The notes beneath the pieces were generated by a model. It worked only from the letters and a program-made list of their open reading frames with translations, was not told the DNA's origin and searched no databases. The translations under genes were made by a program, and so were the position numbers. From Streptomyces sp. 7-21 (GTDB lineage Bacteria > Actinomycetota > Actinomycetes > Streptomycetales > Streptomycetaceae): a DNA stretch of 64,000 nucleotides. Of this stretch, positions 56,648-64,000 are shown one piece after another. Each line of letters starts with the position of its first letter. Position 1 is the stretch's first letter. The DNA lies in contig NZ_JAERRL010000006.1 of assembly GCF_016741785.1 (NCBI RefSeq), positions 186,001 through 250,000 on the forward strand, in the 5' to 3' direction.

Positions 56648-58000
56648 TCAGGCGCCCTGCCCGGCGGGCTGGAGGATCGCTACGCACTCCAGGTGGTGCG
56701 TCATGGGGAACAGATCGAAGGCCCGCAGGAACTTGGGCCGGTACCCGTGCGCCGCGAAGTGCGCCAGGTCGCGGGCGAGAGCCGCCGGATCACACGCCAC
56801 GTACGCGATCCGGCGCGCGCCCAGGCCCGCCAGGCGCCGCACCACCCGCTCTCCTGCGCCGGCGCGCGGCGGGTCGAGCACCACCAGGTCCGCCTGCGTG
56901 ATGCCGGTCCGGGGCAGTACCCGCTCAACCGTGCCCTGCTCGATCCGGGCGCGCGGGAAGTCCGCCAGGTTGTGCCGGGCGTCCCGCACGGCGCGCGCGG
57001 ACGCCTCGATACCGAGGACCGCGCCGCGCTCCCCCACCCGGTCGGCCAGCGCGCCGGCGAAGAGCCCGGCCCCGCAGTACAGGTCGAGCGCGCTCTCGCC
57101 CTTGCGGGGGATCAGGCCGCGCATCACCGCGTCCACCAGCAGCTCCGCGCCCCGCTCGTGGACCTGCCAGAAGCCGCCGCCGCTGACGCGCCAGGTGCGC
57201 CCGTCGGCCCGCTCCCGGACGAAGGGACGGCCGTGGACGCGGTGCACCGGCCCCTCGCCGCGCCCGGTGCCCGGCTCGGCCCGCATCACCGACACCGGCC
57301 GGTCCAGCTCCACCAGCGGCAGCCGGTAGCCCGGCCGCGGCGTCAGCACGACCATCCGGTCGTGCGACCCCGCGGCGGCCACGGCCTCCACGGCGGCAGT
57401 CCCCGGCCACGTGCGGCGCTCAATCCCCAGCTCGCGCACGCCTGGCGCGGCGATCAGGCAGCGGTCAACCGGCTCCACCTCGTGCGACCGGTGGCGGCGC
57501 AGCCCGGCCCGCCCGTCCTCCGTCACGGCGTACTGCACGCGCGTGCGCCAGGCCGGGACCTCCCCGGCGGGCACCTTGTCGCCCGGCACCGGCTCCACGG
57601 TGCCGTCCCAGCCCGCTGCCTGCGGCGTGAGCCCGGCGAGCGAGCGCAGCTGCTCGGCCAGCACGTCCGCCTTGAGCCGGCGCTGCGCCCCCGGCTTGAC
57701 GTGCTGCCAGTCGCAGCCACCGCACCGGCCGGGCCCGGAGAACGGGCACGGCGCCTCGATCCGGTCGCGGGAGGCCTCCAGCACGGCCACGGCGTCGGCG
57801 CGCAGGTAGCGCGAATCCTCGCGCCCCTCGGTAACGCGGGCGACGACCCGCTCGCCGGGCAGCGTGTGCCGGACGAAGACGACCTGGCCCGACGGGGTCC
57901 TGGCCACGCAGTGGCCGCCGTGGGCCACCGGGCCGACCTCCACCTCGTACTCCTGCCCCACCAGGGACGCTGCTGCCGGGGCGGACGCGGATCGTGCCAT
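56648..58000 (-). CDS. TRAM-domain class I SAM RNA methyltransferase (RlmD/TrmA type)
   Basis: A 450-residue uridine-5 RNA methyltransferase. A TRAM domain opens the protein (residues 15-70, VEVGPVAHGGHCVARTPSGQVVFVRHTLPGERV). The Fe-S cluster cysteines are in CPFSGPGRCGGCDWQHV, with a fourth in VDRCLIAAP. The C-terminal Rossmann domain has LDLYCGAGLFAGAL, VLDPPRAG and the catalytic Cys in VACDPAALARDL. Target (rRNA or tRNA) cannot be told. In other Actinobacteria an APC permease gene follows between this gene and the TrkA pair; here it is missing. Confidence 0.9.
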   Translation of the reverse strand: MARSASAPAAASLVGQEYEVEVGPVAHGGHCVARTPSGQVVFVRHTLPGERVVARVTEGREDSRYLRADAVAVLEASRDRIEAPCPFSGPGRCGGCDWQHVKPGAQRRLKADVLAEQLRSLAGLTPQAAGWDGTVEPVPGDKVPAGEVPAWRTRVQYAVTEDGRAGLRRHRSHEVEPVDRCLIAAPGVRELGIERRTWPGTAAVEAVAAAGSHDRMVVLTPRPGYRLPLVELDRPVSVMRAEPGTGRGEGPVHRVHGRPFVRERADGRTWRVSGGGFWQVHERGAELLVDAVMRGLIPRKGESALDLYCGAGLFAGALADRVGERGAVLGIEASARAVRDARHNLADFPRARIEQGTVERVLPRTGITQADLVVLDPPRAGAGERVVRRLAGLGARRIAYVACDPAALARDLAHFAAHGYRPKFLRAFDLFPMTHHLECVAILQPAGQGA

Positions 58001-58381
58001 GGCTGCTTCGGGCTCCCGGATTGGTGGCGGAACGGCGGCGCACCAGTCTACGGGCCCTTGCCGCGCGGCCCGGCGCCGCGCCCGCCCGGCCGCCCAGGCT
58101 CCCCGGCGCGCGGGGCGGGTCGCCGGGCCCGAGCGCCCTGGCGGCGCCCCGGGGCCGCCGTTGCCAGCACGGCGACGGCGGACAGGCAGGGCGGGAGGGC
58201 GGAGAGCGTGCGTGACGCTGCGCGGCGCGCGGCCGCCCGCACCCCTTGCAGAGGGGGTGGGCACTGGGAGCCGCCGGTCCGGGCCATCCGCCGCACGGCA
58301 GCGGGAAGAGCCGCGTACGGCCGGGTATGACCGGACGGCGGCCGGTTGGACCGGTAGCGTGGTCGCGCACGAAGGAGAACC
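58001..58381. other. 381-base divergent spacer
   Basis: This lies between the RNA methyltransferase and the first TrkA gene. It is very GC-rich and holds both divergent promoters; TAGCGT at about 58352 is a possible -10 for the TrkA operon. I see no remnant of a membrane protein frame in it. Confidence 0.5.
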
Positions 58382-59047
58382 ATGCACATCGTGATCATGG
58401 GTTGCGGGCGGGTCGGCGCGGCCCTGGCCCACGGCCTGGAGGACCGGGGCCACTCGGTGGCCGTCATCGACCGGGACCCGACAGCGTTCCGGCGCCTGGG
58501 CTCGCGCTTCAGCGGGCGCCGGGTGACGGGCCTCGGCTTTGACCGCGACACGCTGACCGAGGCCGGGCTGGCGGACGCCGGCGCATTCGCCGCCGTCAGC
58601 AGCGGCGACAACTCCAACATCATCGCGGCCCGGGTGGCGCGCGAGATCTTCGGCGTGCAGAACGTCACCGCGCGCATCTACGACCCGCGCCGCGCCGAGG
58701 TGTACGAGCGGTTGGGCATCCCGACCGTCGCCACCGTGCGGTGGACCGCCGACCAGATGCTGCGGCGGCTGCTGCCCGCGGGCGCCGAGCCGCTGTGGCG
58801 CGACCCCAGCGGCGGGGTGCAGCTGTCGGAGGTGCACATCTCACCGTCCTGGGTGGGTCATAAGCTCAGCCTCTTCCAGGAGCGCACCGGCGTGCGCGTG
58901 GCGTTCCTGACCCGGATGGGCGAGGCCATGCTGCCGACGGCCAAGACCGTCATCCAGGAAGGCGACCTGGTGCACGTGATGATGTACAGCGACCAGGTGG
59001 CCGAGGTCGAGGCGGCCTGCCTGCGGGGCCCGGAGGACGCGGCATGA
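58382..59047 (+). CDS. trkA: TrkA-type potassium uptake regulatory subunit (first copy)
   Basis: A 221-residue cytoplasmic gating subunit. RCK_N Rossmann domain: MHIVIMGCGRVGAALAHGLEDRGHSVAVIDRD (1-32), NAD(H)/ATP-binding; RCK_C domain about 135-215. GAAGGAG sits 4 nt before the ATG. It overlaps the second TrkA gene by 4 bases. Equivalent genes in Mycobacterium are ceoB and ceoC. A membrane partner is not adjacent. Confidence 0.9.
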   Translation: MHIVIMGCGRVGAALAHGLEDRGHSVAVIDRDPTAFRRLGSRFSGRRVTGLGFDRDTLTEAGLADAGAFAAVSSGDNSNIIAARVAREIFGVQNVTARIYDPRRAEVYERLGIPTVATVRWTADQMLRRLLPAGAEPLWRDPSGGVQLSEVHISPSWVGHKLSLFQERTGVRVAFLTRMGEAMLPTAKTVIQEGDLVHVMMYSDQVAEVEAACLRGPEDAA

Positions 59048-59706
59048 GAGTGGTGATCGCCGGGGCGGGCGCGGTGGGCCGGTCGGTGGCGCGGGAGCTG
59101 CTGGAGAACGGCCACCAGGTGCTGCTGATCGACAAGTCGCCGGAGGCGGTCTCCGTCGGCCGGGTCCCGGAGGCGGAGTGGCTGCTGGCGGACGCCTGCG
59201 AGATCGCGACGCTGGACGAGGCCGCCCTGGAGCGCTGCCAGGTGGTGATCGCGGCGAGCGGCGACGACAAGGTCAACCTGGTGGTCTCGCTGCTGGCGAA
59301 GACCGAGTACGGCGTGCCGCGCGTGGTGGCGCGGGTCAACCATCCCAAGAACGAGTGGCTGTTCACCGACGCCTGGGGGGTGGACGTGGCCGTCTCCACG
59401 CCCCGCCTGATGTCCGCGCTGGTCGAGGAGGCCGTCAGCGTCGGCGACCTGGTGCGGCTGCTGCGGTTCAGCCAGGGCGAGGCGACGCTCGTCGAGCTGA
59501 CGCTGCCGGAGGGCGCCCCGCTGGTGGGCACCCGGGTCGGCGAGGTGGCGTGGCCGCAGGACACGGCGCTGGTGACGATCATCCGGGGCACGCGCGTGCT
59601 CATCCCCGACCCGGACGACGCGCTGGCGGCCGGGGACGAGCTGCTGTTCGTCGCCGCGCCCGACCGGGAGCCGCAGCTGGCCGCGCTGCTGGCACCGGCC
59701 GACTAG
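59044..59706 (+). CDS. trkA: TrkA-type potassium uptake regulatory subunit (second copy)
   Basis: A 220-residue paralogue of the preceding protein: RCK_N motif MRVVIAGAGAVGRSVARELLENGHQVLLIDK and RCK_C about 135-215. Start overlaps the first copy (ATGA). Its stop TAG shares bases with the stop of the convergent Gfo/Idh/MocA gene. The two probably form a hetero-oligomeric gating ring. Confidence 0.9.
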   Translation: MRVVIAGAGAVGRSVARELLENGHQVLLIDKSPEAVSVGRVPEAEWLLADACEIATLDEAALERCQVVIAASGDDKVNLVVSLLAKTEYGVPRVVARVNHPKNEWLFTDAWGVDVAVSTPRLMSALVEEAVSVGDLVRLLRFSQGEATLVELTLPEGAPLVGTRVGEVAWPQDTALVTIIRGTRVLIPDPDDALAAGDELLFVAAPDREPQLAALLAPAD

Positions 59707-60908
59707 GACCCGCCGCCCCCTTCGCCGCCGTCCGGCGCGACCCAGGTGCCCGTCCGGGCGGACTCCGCCATGGCCTGGAGCACCTCGGCGGCGCGGGCGG
59801 CGTCGGTGAGCGTGGCGCCGCCGGAGCGGCCGTCGCGGACGCCGCGCAGGAAGACGGCGGCCTCGGCGACCTTCGTGTCGTCGAAGCTCATGGCGATCCC
59901 GGGGCCCGGCTGGAAGCGCGCGTAGTCGCCGTCGCCGGGACCGGCGAGCGCGGTGGTCAGCGGCTGGTTCAGGTAGTCGCCGCCGCTGGACACGACCAGT
60001 TCACCGGGGCGGCGGAAGTCCCAGGAGAGCATGCCCCGCTCGCCGTGGACGGTGACGCCGTAGGCGTTCTGCTGCCCGGCCGCGACGCGGCTGGCCTCGA
60101 GCACCACCCGGGCCCCGCCGGCGGTGCGGAGCAGCGCGGCGACATAGTCCTCGTTCTCCACGTCACCCAGCGCCCCGCCGTCTCCCGTTCCGGCTATGGC
60201 GTAGTGCCCGGCGCCCTCCGCCGCGCCCGGGCGGCGGGGCACGAGCACGGCGGTGTCGGCGACGACGGCCGCCACCTCGCCCAGCAGGAACCGCACCAGG
60301 TCCACGCCGTGGCTGGCCAGGTCGCCGAGGACGCCGTCCCCGCCGTGCTCCCGGGTGAACCGCCAGGACAGCGGGGTGCCCGGATGGGCGGCGTAGTCGG
60401 TGAACAGCCGGACCCGGGCGTGCGCGGGGGTGCCGATGGCGCCCTCACGCAGCAGCCGCGCGGCGCGCGCGACCGCGGGCACCTGGCGGTAGTTGAAGCC
60501 CGTGGTCGCCTGGATGCCGGCGCGACCGGCCGCCGCGGCGACGGCCCGCGCGTCCTCGGCCGTCAGGCCGACGGGCTTTTCGATCCACAGGTGCCTGCCC
60601 GCCGCCGCGACCGCCGTGCCGACCTCACGGTGGAGCGCGTTCGGTACGGTCACGCTGACCGCCGCGACGTCCGGGTCGGCCAGCAGCTCCCGCCAGTCGC
60701 TGTACGCCCGCGCCGGAGCGAACCGGGCGGCGAAGTCCTCCCGCTTGGCGGCCAGCGGCTCGGCGACGGCCGCGAGCCGGGGCCGCAGCCCCAGGTCGGG
60801 GTAGTGGTGCGGGAGCCGGGCGTAGGCGCGGGCGTGGGCGTGGCCCATCCAGCCGCCGCCGATGACGCCCACCCCGATGTCGCGGGCGGGTGGCACGGCG
60901 CCTGTCAC
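59703..60908 (-). CDS. Gfo/Idh/MocA family oxidoreductase
   Basis: A 401-residue NAD(P)-dependent oxidoreductase of sugar or inositol type. The N-terminal Rossmann motif is GVGVIGGGWMGHAHARAYA (11-29). EKPVG (about 111-115) holds the conserved Lys, and the C-terminal domain has GDLASHGVDLVRFLLG with the active-site His. Substrate unknown. Its start overlaps the DUF3159 stop (GTGA), and its stop overlaps the convergent trkA stop, so it fills the space exactly. No sugar gene is next to it. Confidence 0.85.
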   Translation of the reverse strand: MTGAVPPARDIGVGVIGGGWMGHAHARAYARLPHHYPDLGLRPRLAAVAEPLAAKREDFAARFAPARAYSDWRELLADPDVAAVSVTVPNALHREVGTAVAAAGRHLWIEKPVGLTAEDARAVAAAAGRAGIQATTGFNYRQVPAVARAARLLREGAIGTPAHARVRLFTDYAAHPGTPLSWRFTREHGGDGVLGDLASHGVDLVRFLLGEVAAVVADTAVLVPRRPGAAEGAGHYAIAGTGDGGALGDVENEDYVAALLRTAGGARVVLEASRVAAGQQNAYGVTVHGERGMLSWDFRRPGELVVSSGGDYLNQPLTTALAGPGDGDYARFQPGPGIAMSFDDTKVAEAAVFLRGVRDGRSGGATLTDAARAAEVLQAMAESARTGTWVAPDGGEGGGGS

Positions 60909-61711
60909 CCGCGGCGGCCCGCCTCAGCGCCCTCGGCGCCGTCCTGCACCTCCGGGGCGCCGGGGGCGGCCTCGCCGGCCCCGTCACCGCCGGCCTCGCG
61001 CCGCTTCTCCCGCTCCTCCGCCTCGTCCTTGGCCTTCAGCTCCGCCTCCATCTCGGCGATCACGTCGATCGGCGGCGGCGCCTTCACGAGGATGATCCAC
61101 GTGAAGTAGACGGCGAGGAGGAACGGCGGGATGCCCAGCGCCACGCGCAGCCACCCCAGCTGTGTGGCGTCACCCCAGAAATAGATCGGGAAGGTGATCG
61201 CCGACTTGGCCAGCAGGATGGCGCCCCAGACGTAGCTGGACTTTACGTACGCCCGCTTGCGGCCCGGGTTGCGGGTGCGCCAGGAGAGGTTCTCCCGGAA
61301 GACCGGCCCGAGCACCAGCCCCAGCAGCGGGAAACCGGCCGCGGCGGTGACGACGTAGGCCACGCCCAGGCCGAGGGTGTAGAGCATGCCGGGCAGGTAG
61401 AAGTTCCTCGCGTCGCCCGACATCATCGCGAAGACCGCGCCGAAGGCGACGCCGAAGACGCCGCTGAAGGCGTGCTTGATGGTGTCCCGCCGCGCCAGCC
61501 GGGCCACGGCCAGGACGGCGGAGAGCGCGAGCGCGGCGATGGCCGGGGTGTTGATCTCGCGGGTGATCGTGTAGCACAGCACGAAGACGAGGCCGGGCAG
61601 GGTGGTCTCCACCATGCCCCGCACCCCGCCGAACGCCTCGAAGAACGCCTCCCGCGTCGCGGCCTCATCGGGCGCGGGGCCGTCGTCGCGCTGGCGGTCG
61701 GGTGCGGTCAC
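60905..61711 (-). CDS. DUF3159 family membrane protein
   Basis: A 268-residue actinobacterial membrane protein with about five or six hydrophobic segments (residues 30-195), the family block SSYVWGAILLAKSAITFPIYFWGDATQLGWLRVALG, and a charged Glu/Lys/Arg-rich C-terminal tail. Function unknown. GTG 61711 follows AGGAG by 7 nt. It sits 4 bases after the OB-fold gene and overlaps the Gfo/Idh/MocA start, so the three are one operon. The same DUF3159/OB-fold/TrkA grouping is found widely in Actinobacteria. Confidence 0.8.
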   Translation of the reverse strand: MTAPDRQRDDGPAPDEAATREAFFEAFGGVRGMVETTLPGLVFVLCYTITREINTPAIAALALSAVLAVARLARRDTIKHAFSGVFGVAFGAVFAMMSGDARNFYLPGMLYTLGLGVAYVVTAAAGFPLLGLVLGPVFRENLSWRTRNPGRKRAYVKSSYVWGAILLAKSAITFPIYFWGDATQLGWLRVALGIPPFLLAVYFTWIILVKAPPPIDVIAEMEAELKAKDEAEEREKRREAGGDGAGEAAPGAPEVQDGAEGAEAGRRG

Positions 61712-61715
61712 CTGG

Positions 61716-62129
61716 CTACTCCTGTCCACGTGGTTGCAGCTGGTATCGGGGATTGAACAGCACGGGGCCACCGCGTGTCATCGTGATGCGCCCGGAGGCG
61801 ATCAGTTCGCGCCCCGGCTCAATCCCCGCTATGGCGCTCCGGCCCAGCCAGACCATGCCGAGCGACGCCGACCCGTCATCCAGCTCCGCGTGGAGCGCGG
61901 GCATCCCGGCCACCCGGCGCTCGCCTACGCTCCGCAGCGTCCCGGTGACACGCACCACCGGACGCCCGGCGCGCTCCTCGCGGCAGTCCCGGATCCGGGT
62001 GCACCCCTCCGCCCCCGGCTCCTTCGGCCCCGACGGCGCCAGATCCTCGCCCGGCGCCTCGGTTCCGCGGCGTCCCAGCAGGCGCCGCAGCCGGCCGCCG
62101 CGCCTGGGGGCATGCCCGCCCGCACTCAT
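61716..62129 (-). CDS. OB-fold nucleic acid binding domain protein
   Basis: A 137-residue protein with a basic, low-complexity N-terminus (about 1-50) and one OB-fold (VVRVTGTLRSVGERRVAGMPALHAELDDGSASLGMVWLGR). Family members occur next to DUF3159 and TrkA genes in Actinobacteria; role unknown. ATG 62129 has no Shine-Dalgarno sequence but TAGGCT lies 6 nt upstream, 9 bases after the kdpE stop, suggesting a leaderless internal transcript. Confidence 0.75.
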   Translation of the reverse strand: MSAGGHAPRRGGRLRRLLGRRGTEAPGEDLAPSGPKEPGAEGCTRIRDCREERAGRPVVRVTGTLRSVGERRVAGMPALHAELDDGSASLGMVWLGRSAIAGIEPGRELIASGRITMTRGGPVLFNPRYQLQPRGQE

Positions 62130-62138
62130 GGTCTCAGC

Positions 62139-62843
62139 CTAGCGTGACGGGCTCACGGTGCCGCGTTCGAAGCGGTATCCCATGCCCGGCTCGGTGATGA
62201 GGTGGCGCGGCGCCGAGGGGTCGGCCTCGAGCTTCCGGCGCAGCTGCGCCATGTAGACGCGCAGGTAGTTGGTCTCCTTGCGGTAGGAGGGGCCCCAGAC
62301 CTCCTGGAGGAGCTGCTTCTGGCTCACCAGCCGGCCGGCGTTGCGGATGAGCAGCTCCAGCAGGTGCCACTCGGTCGGCGTCAGCCGCACGTCCTTGCCG
62401 TCGCGGTGCACCTTCTTGGCGGCCAGGTCGACGGTGAAGCTCTCGGTCTCGACGACGGCCTCGCCGTTGGGGGCGGTCACCGGCTCGGCCCGGCGCACCG
62501 CGGCGCGCAGCCGGGCCAGCAGCTCGTCCATCCCGAACGGCTTGGTGACGTAGTCGTCGGCGCCCGCGTCGAGCGCCTCGACCTTCTCGTCGGAGGTGTG
62601 GCGGGCGGACAGGACGATGATGGGCACGCGTGAGCGGCCCCGGATGTCCCGGATGACCTCCACGCCCTCCATGTCGGGCAGGCCGAGGTCCAGGATGATC
62701 ACGTCGGGATGGCGGTCCGCGGCCAGGCGCAGTGCCGCGGCGCCGTCGGCGGCGGTGTCCACCTCGTACTTGCGCGCCTTGAGGTTGATGACCAGCGCCC
62801 GCAGGATCTGCGGTTCGTCATCGACTACGAGCACCCGGTGCAT
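62139..62843 (-). CDS. kdpE: KdpE-type response regulator
   Basis: A 234-residue OmpR-family regulator. The receiver has the acidic pair in VLVVDDEPQ, the phospho-acceptor Asp in VIILDLGLPDMEG, and KPF. The winged helix follows (LTPTEWHLLELLIRNAGRLVSQKQLLQEVWGPSY). Text and partner match KdpE, which activates the kdp potassium ATPase genes under low potassium. Its start overlaps the end of kdpD by 19 bases. Confidence 0.92.
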   Translation of the reverse strand: MHRVLVVDDEPQILRALVINLKARKYEVDTAADGAAALRLAADRHPDVIILDLGLPDMEGVEVIRDIRGRSRVPIIVLSARHTSDEKVEALDAGADDYVTKPFGMDELLARLRAAVRRAEPVTAPNGEAVVETESFTVDLAAKKVHRDGKDVRLTPTEWHLLELLIRNAGRLVSQKQLLQEVWGPSYRKETNYLRVYMAQLRRKLEADPSAPRHLITEPGMGYRFERGTVSPSR

Positions 62844-64000
62844 GGGGTTGTCTTCTCCGGTTCCGGTGTCTGTGCCGGACGGCGCTGGCTGCCGCGGTCC
62901 GGCTGGGCCTGGGGCCGCTGGGAGGCGGCCGGGAGCGAGAGCACCATTGTCAGCCCGCCGCCGGGGGTGTCCTCGGCGTCGAGCGTGCCGCCCATGGCCT
63001 CGGCGAAGCCGCGGGCGACGGCGAGCCCGAGGCCCACGCCGTTGCCGCGCGGGGTGTCGCCCTGGCGCTGGAAGGGCGCGAAGATGCGTTCCTTGTCCTC
63101 GTCGGCGACGCCGGGGCCGCGGTCCACGATCCGCAGCTCCACGCGCTGCCCGAGCGCGCTGCCGCGCACCAGCACAGGCGTGCCGGGCGGGCTGTATTTG
63201 ACGGCGTTCTCCACGACGTTGGCGACGCTGCGCTCCAGCAGCCCGGGGTCGGCGGCCACGAACGGCAGCGTCTCCGGCACGTCCAGCTCGACGCTGTCCG
63301 CGGGCACGCCGCTCAGGGCGCGGAGCACGACCTCGTCGAGGCCGGTGTCGCGGATCAGGGGCTCGACGGTGCCGGTCTGGAGGCGGGACATGTCCAGGAG
63401 GTTCCCGACGAGCTGGTCGAGCCGGTCGGCGCCCTCCTCGATGCTCTCCAGCAGTCCTTCCTCGTCCTCCTTCGACCAGGCGACGTCGGTGGAGCGCAGA
63501 CTCGTCACGCTGGCCTTGATAGCGGCCAGGGGCGTGCGCAGGTCGTGGGAGACGGCGGCGAGCAGCGAGGTGCGGATGCGGTTGCCCTCGGCGAGCTTGT
63601 GGGCGCGCACCGCCTCGTCCTTGAGTCGCTGCCGGTCCAGGAGGGCGGCGGCGTGCGCGGCGAAGGCGCCCAGCACGCGGCGGTCCTCGGCGGGCAGCAC
63701 GCGGCCGGTCATGGCCAGCATGGTGTGATCGCCCACGGGCACGTCGACATCGGCCTCGTCGGGCGACCGGACGGGACGCGCCGCGCCGGCCGACACGCTG
63801 CCGGCGCAGGTCCAGCCGGGCCGGGAGGGGTCGCGTTCCAGCAGGGCGGCCGTCTCCATGCCGAACGTCTCCCGGGCGCGTTCCAGCAGGGCGCCCAGCG
63901 TGTCGTCGCCGCGCAGCACGCTGCCTGCCAGCAGGGTGAGCGTCTCGGACTCCGCCCGCAGCCGTGCGGCCTGCTGGGTGCGGCGCGCGGATCTGTCCAC
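62825..64000 (-). CDS. kdpD: KdpD-type sensor kinase, C-terminal part (5' end outside window)
   Basis: Only the last 391 codons are present. They include a GAF-like segment (LTLLAGSVLRGDDTLGALLERARETFGMETAALLERD), the dimerisation domain with phospho-acceptor His in LAAVSHDLRTPLAAIKASV, and an HATPase domain with VVENAVKYSPPGTPV, DRGPGV and GVGLGLAVARGFAEAMGG. Full KdpD has an N-terminal KdpD/Usp region and membrane segments, expected to the right of the window. With the two TrkA genes nearby, this end of the window is devoted to potassium. Confidence 0.92.
   Translation of the reverse strand: MDRSARRTQQAARLRAESETLTLLAGSVLRGDDTLGALLERARETFGMETAALLERDPSRPGWTCAGSVSAGAARPVRSPDEADVDVPVGDHTMLAMTGRVLPAEDRRVLGAFAAHAAALLDRQRLKDEAVRAHKLAEGNRIRTSLLAAVSHDLRTPLAAIKASVTSLRSTDVAWSKEDEEGLLESIEEGADRLDQLVGNLLDMSRLQTGTVEPLIRDTGLDEVVLRALSGVPADSVELDVPETLPFVAADPGLLERSVANVVENAVKYSPPGTPVLVRGSALGQRVELRIVDRGPGVADEDKERIFAPFQRQGDTPRGNGVGLGLAVARGFAEAMGGTLDAEDTPGGGLTMVLSLPAASQRPQAQPDRGSQRRPAQTPEPEKTTPCTGCS

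Noticed and set aside
54536-58330. A very long plus-strand open frame
   Set aside because: It runs antisense to mmuM, the F420-type oxidoreductase and the RNA methyltransferase, which all have catalytic motifs; such frames are a by-product of extreme GC.

Overview
The window is chromosomal DNA of very high GC, with strong third-position G/C bias, frequent GTG starts, many ATGA/GTGA overlaps and several starts placed directly behind a -10 box. Gene content and order match the core of a Streptomyces (Streptomycetaceae) chromosome, in the region that in S. coelicolor carries arcA/arcB, acnA, the ngc and xyl sugar transporters, rok7B7, dxs, fadA/fadB, whiI, hemE and murC. I see no rRNA or tRNA gene, no CRISPR array, no insertion sequence and no prophage. 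About 46 protein genes are supported.

Layout: (1-2.1 kb) a truncated winged-helix regulator and a TauE/SafE exporter. (2.1-8.4 kb) a HEPN-family protein divergent from treY, then treZ; the treY-treZ gap holds a perfect CebR-type operator with no obvious client gene. (8.4-13.5 kb) LysE-type exporter, msrB, murC, a small Usp-like protein, a RibD-type reductase, and divergent zapE. (13.6-20.0 kb) sporulation regulator whiI, a DUF3000 protein, then hemE-hemG-hemQ (end of the coproporphyrin-dependent heme route) and an ABC exporter pair whose permease gene is frameshifted. (20.1-26.9 kb) an RNase D-like exonuclease, fadA-fadB, a strong convergent terminator, and dxs. (27-35.3 kb, all minus strand) xylFGH, the ROK regulator rok7B7 and an ngcEFG-type amino-sugar ABC transporter with a DasR-like site upstream. 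(35.4-40.2 kb) acnA divergent from an HTH-MurA fusion; both promoters carry the same ATCTC-N6-GAGATA palindrome. (40.2-44.3 kb) a three-gene operon of a MauE-like membrane protein, a Tat-exported protein and a Cys-rich double-psi-barrel protein; a small membrane protein; a divergent Nramp-like transporter. (44.4-50.9 kb) the Hen1-Pnkp RNA repair pair running into arginine deiminase, then ornithine carbamoyltransferase. (51-58 kb) ChrA, a sensor kinase coupled to a YqeB-like protein, homocysteine methyltransferase, an F420-type oxidoreductase and an Fe-S RNA methyltransferase. (58.4-64 kb) two TrkA subunits, a Gfo/Idh/MocA oxidoreductase, DUF3159, an OB-fold protein, and kdpE with the 3' part of kdpD.

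Together the region is housekeeping metabolism (trehalose, heme, isoprenoid, TCA, beta-oxidation, wall precursor) plus sugar uptake and its control. The points that most deserve a second look are the shared operator between acnA and the HTH-MurA fusion, the MauE/Tat/Cys-rich operon, the orphan CebR box, the missing permease beside the TrkA pair, and the frameshifted ABC permease.
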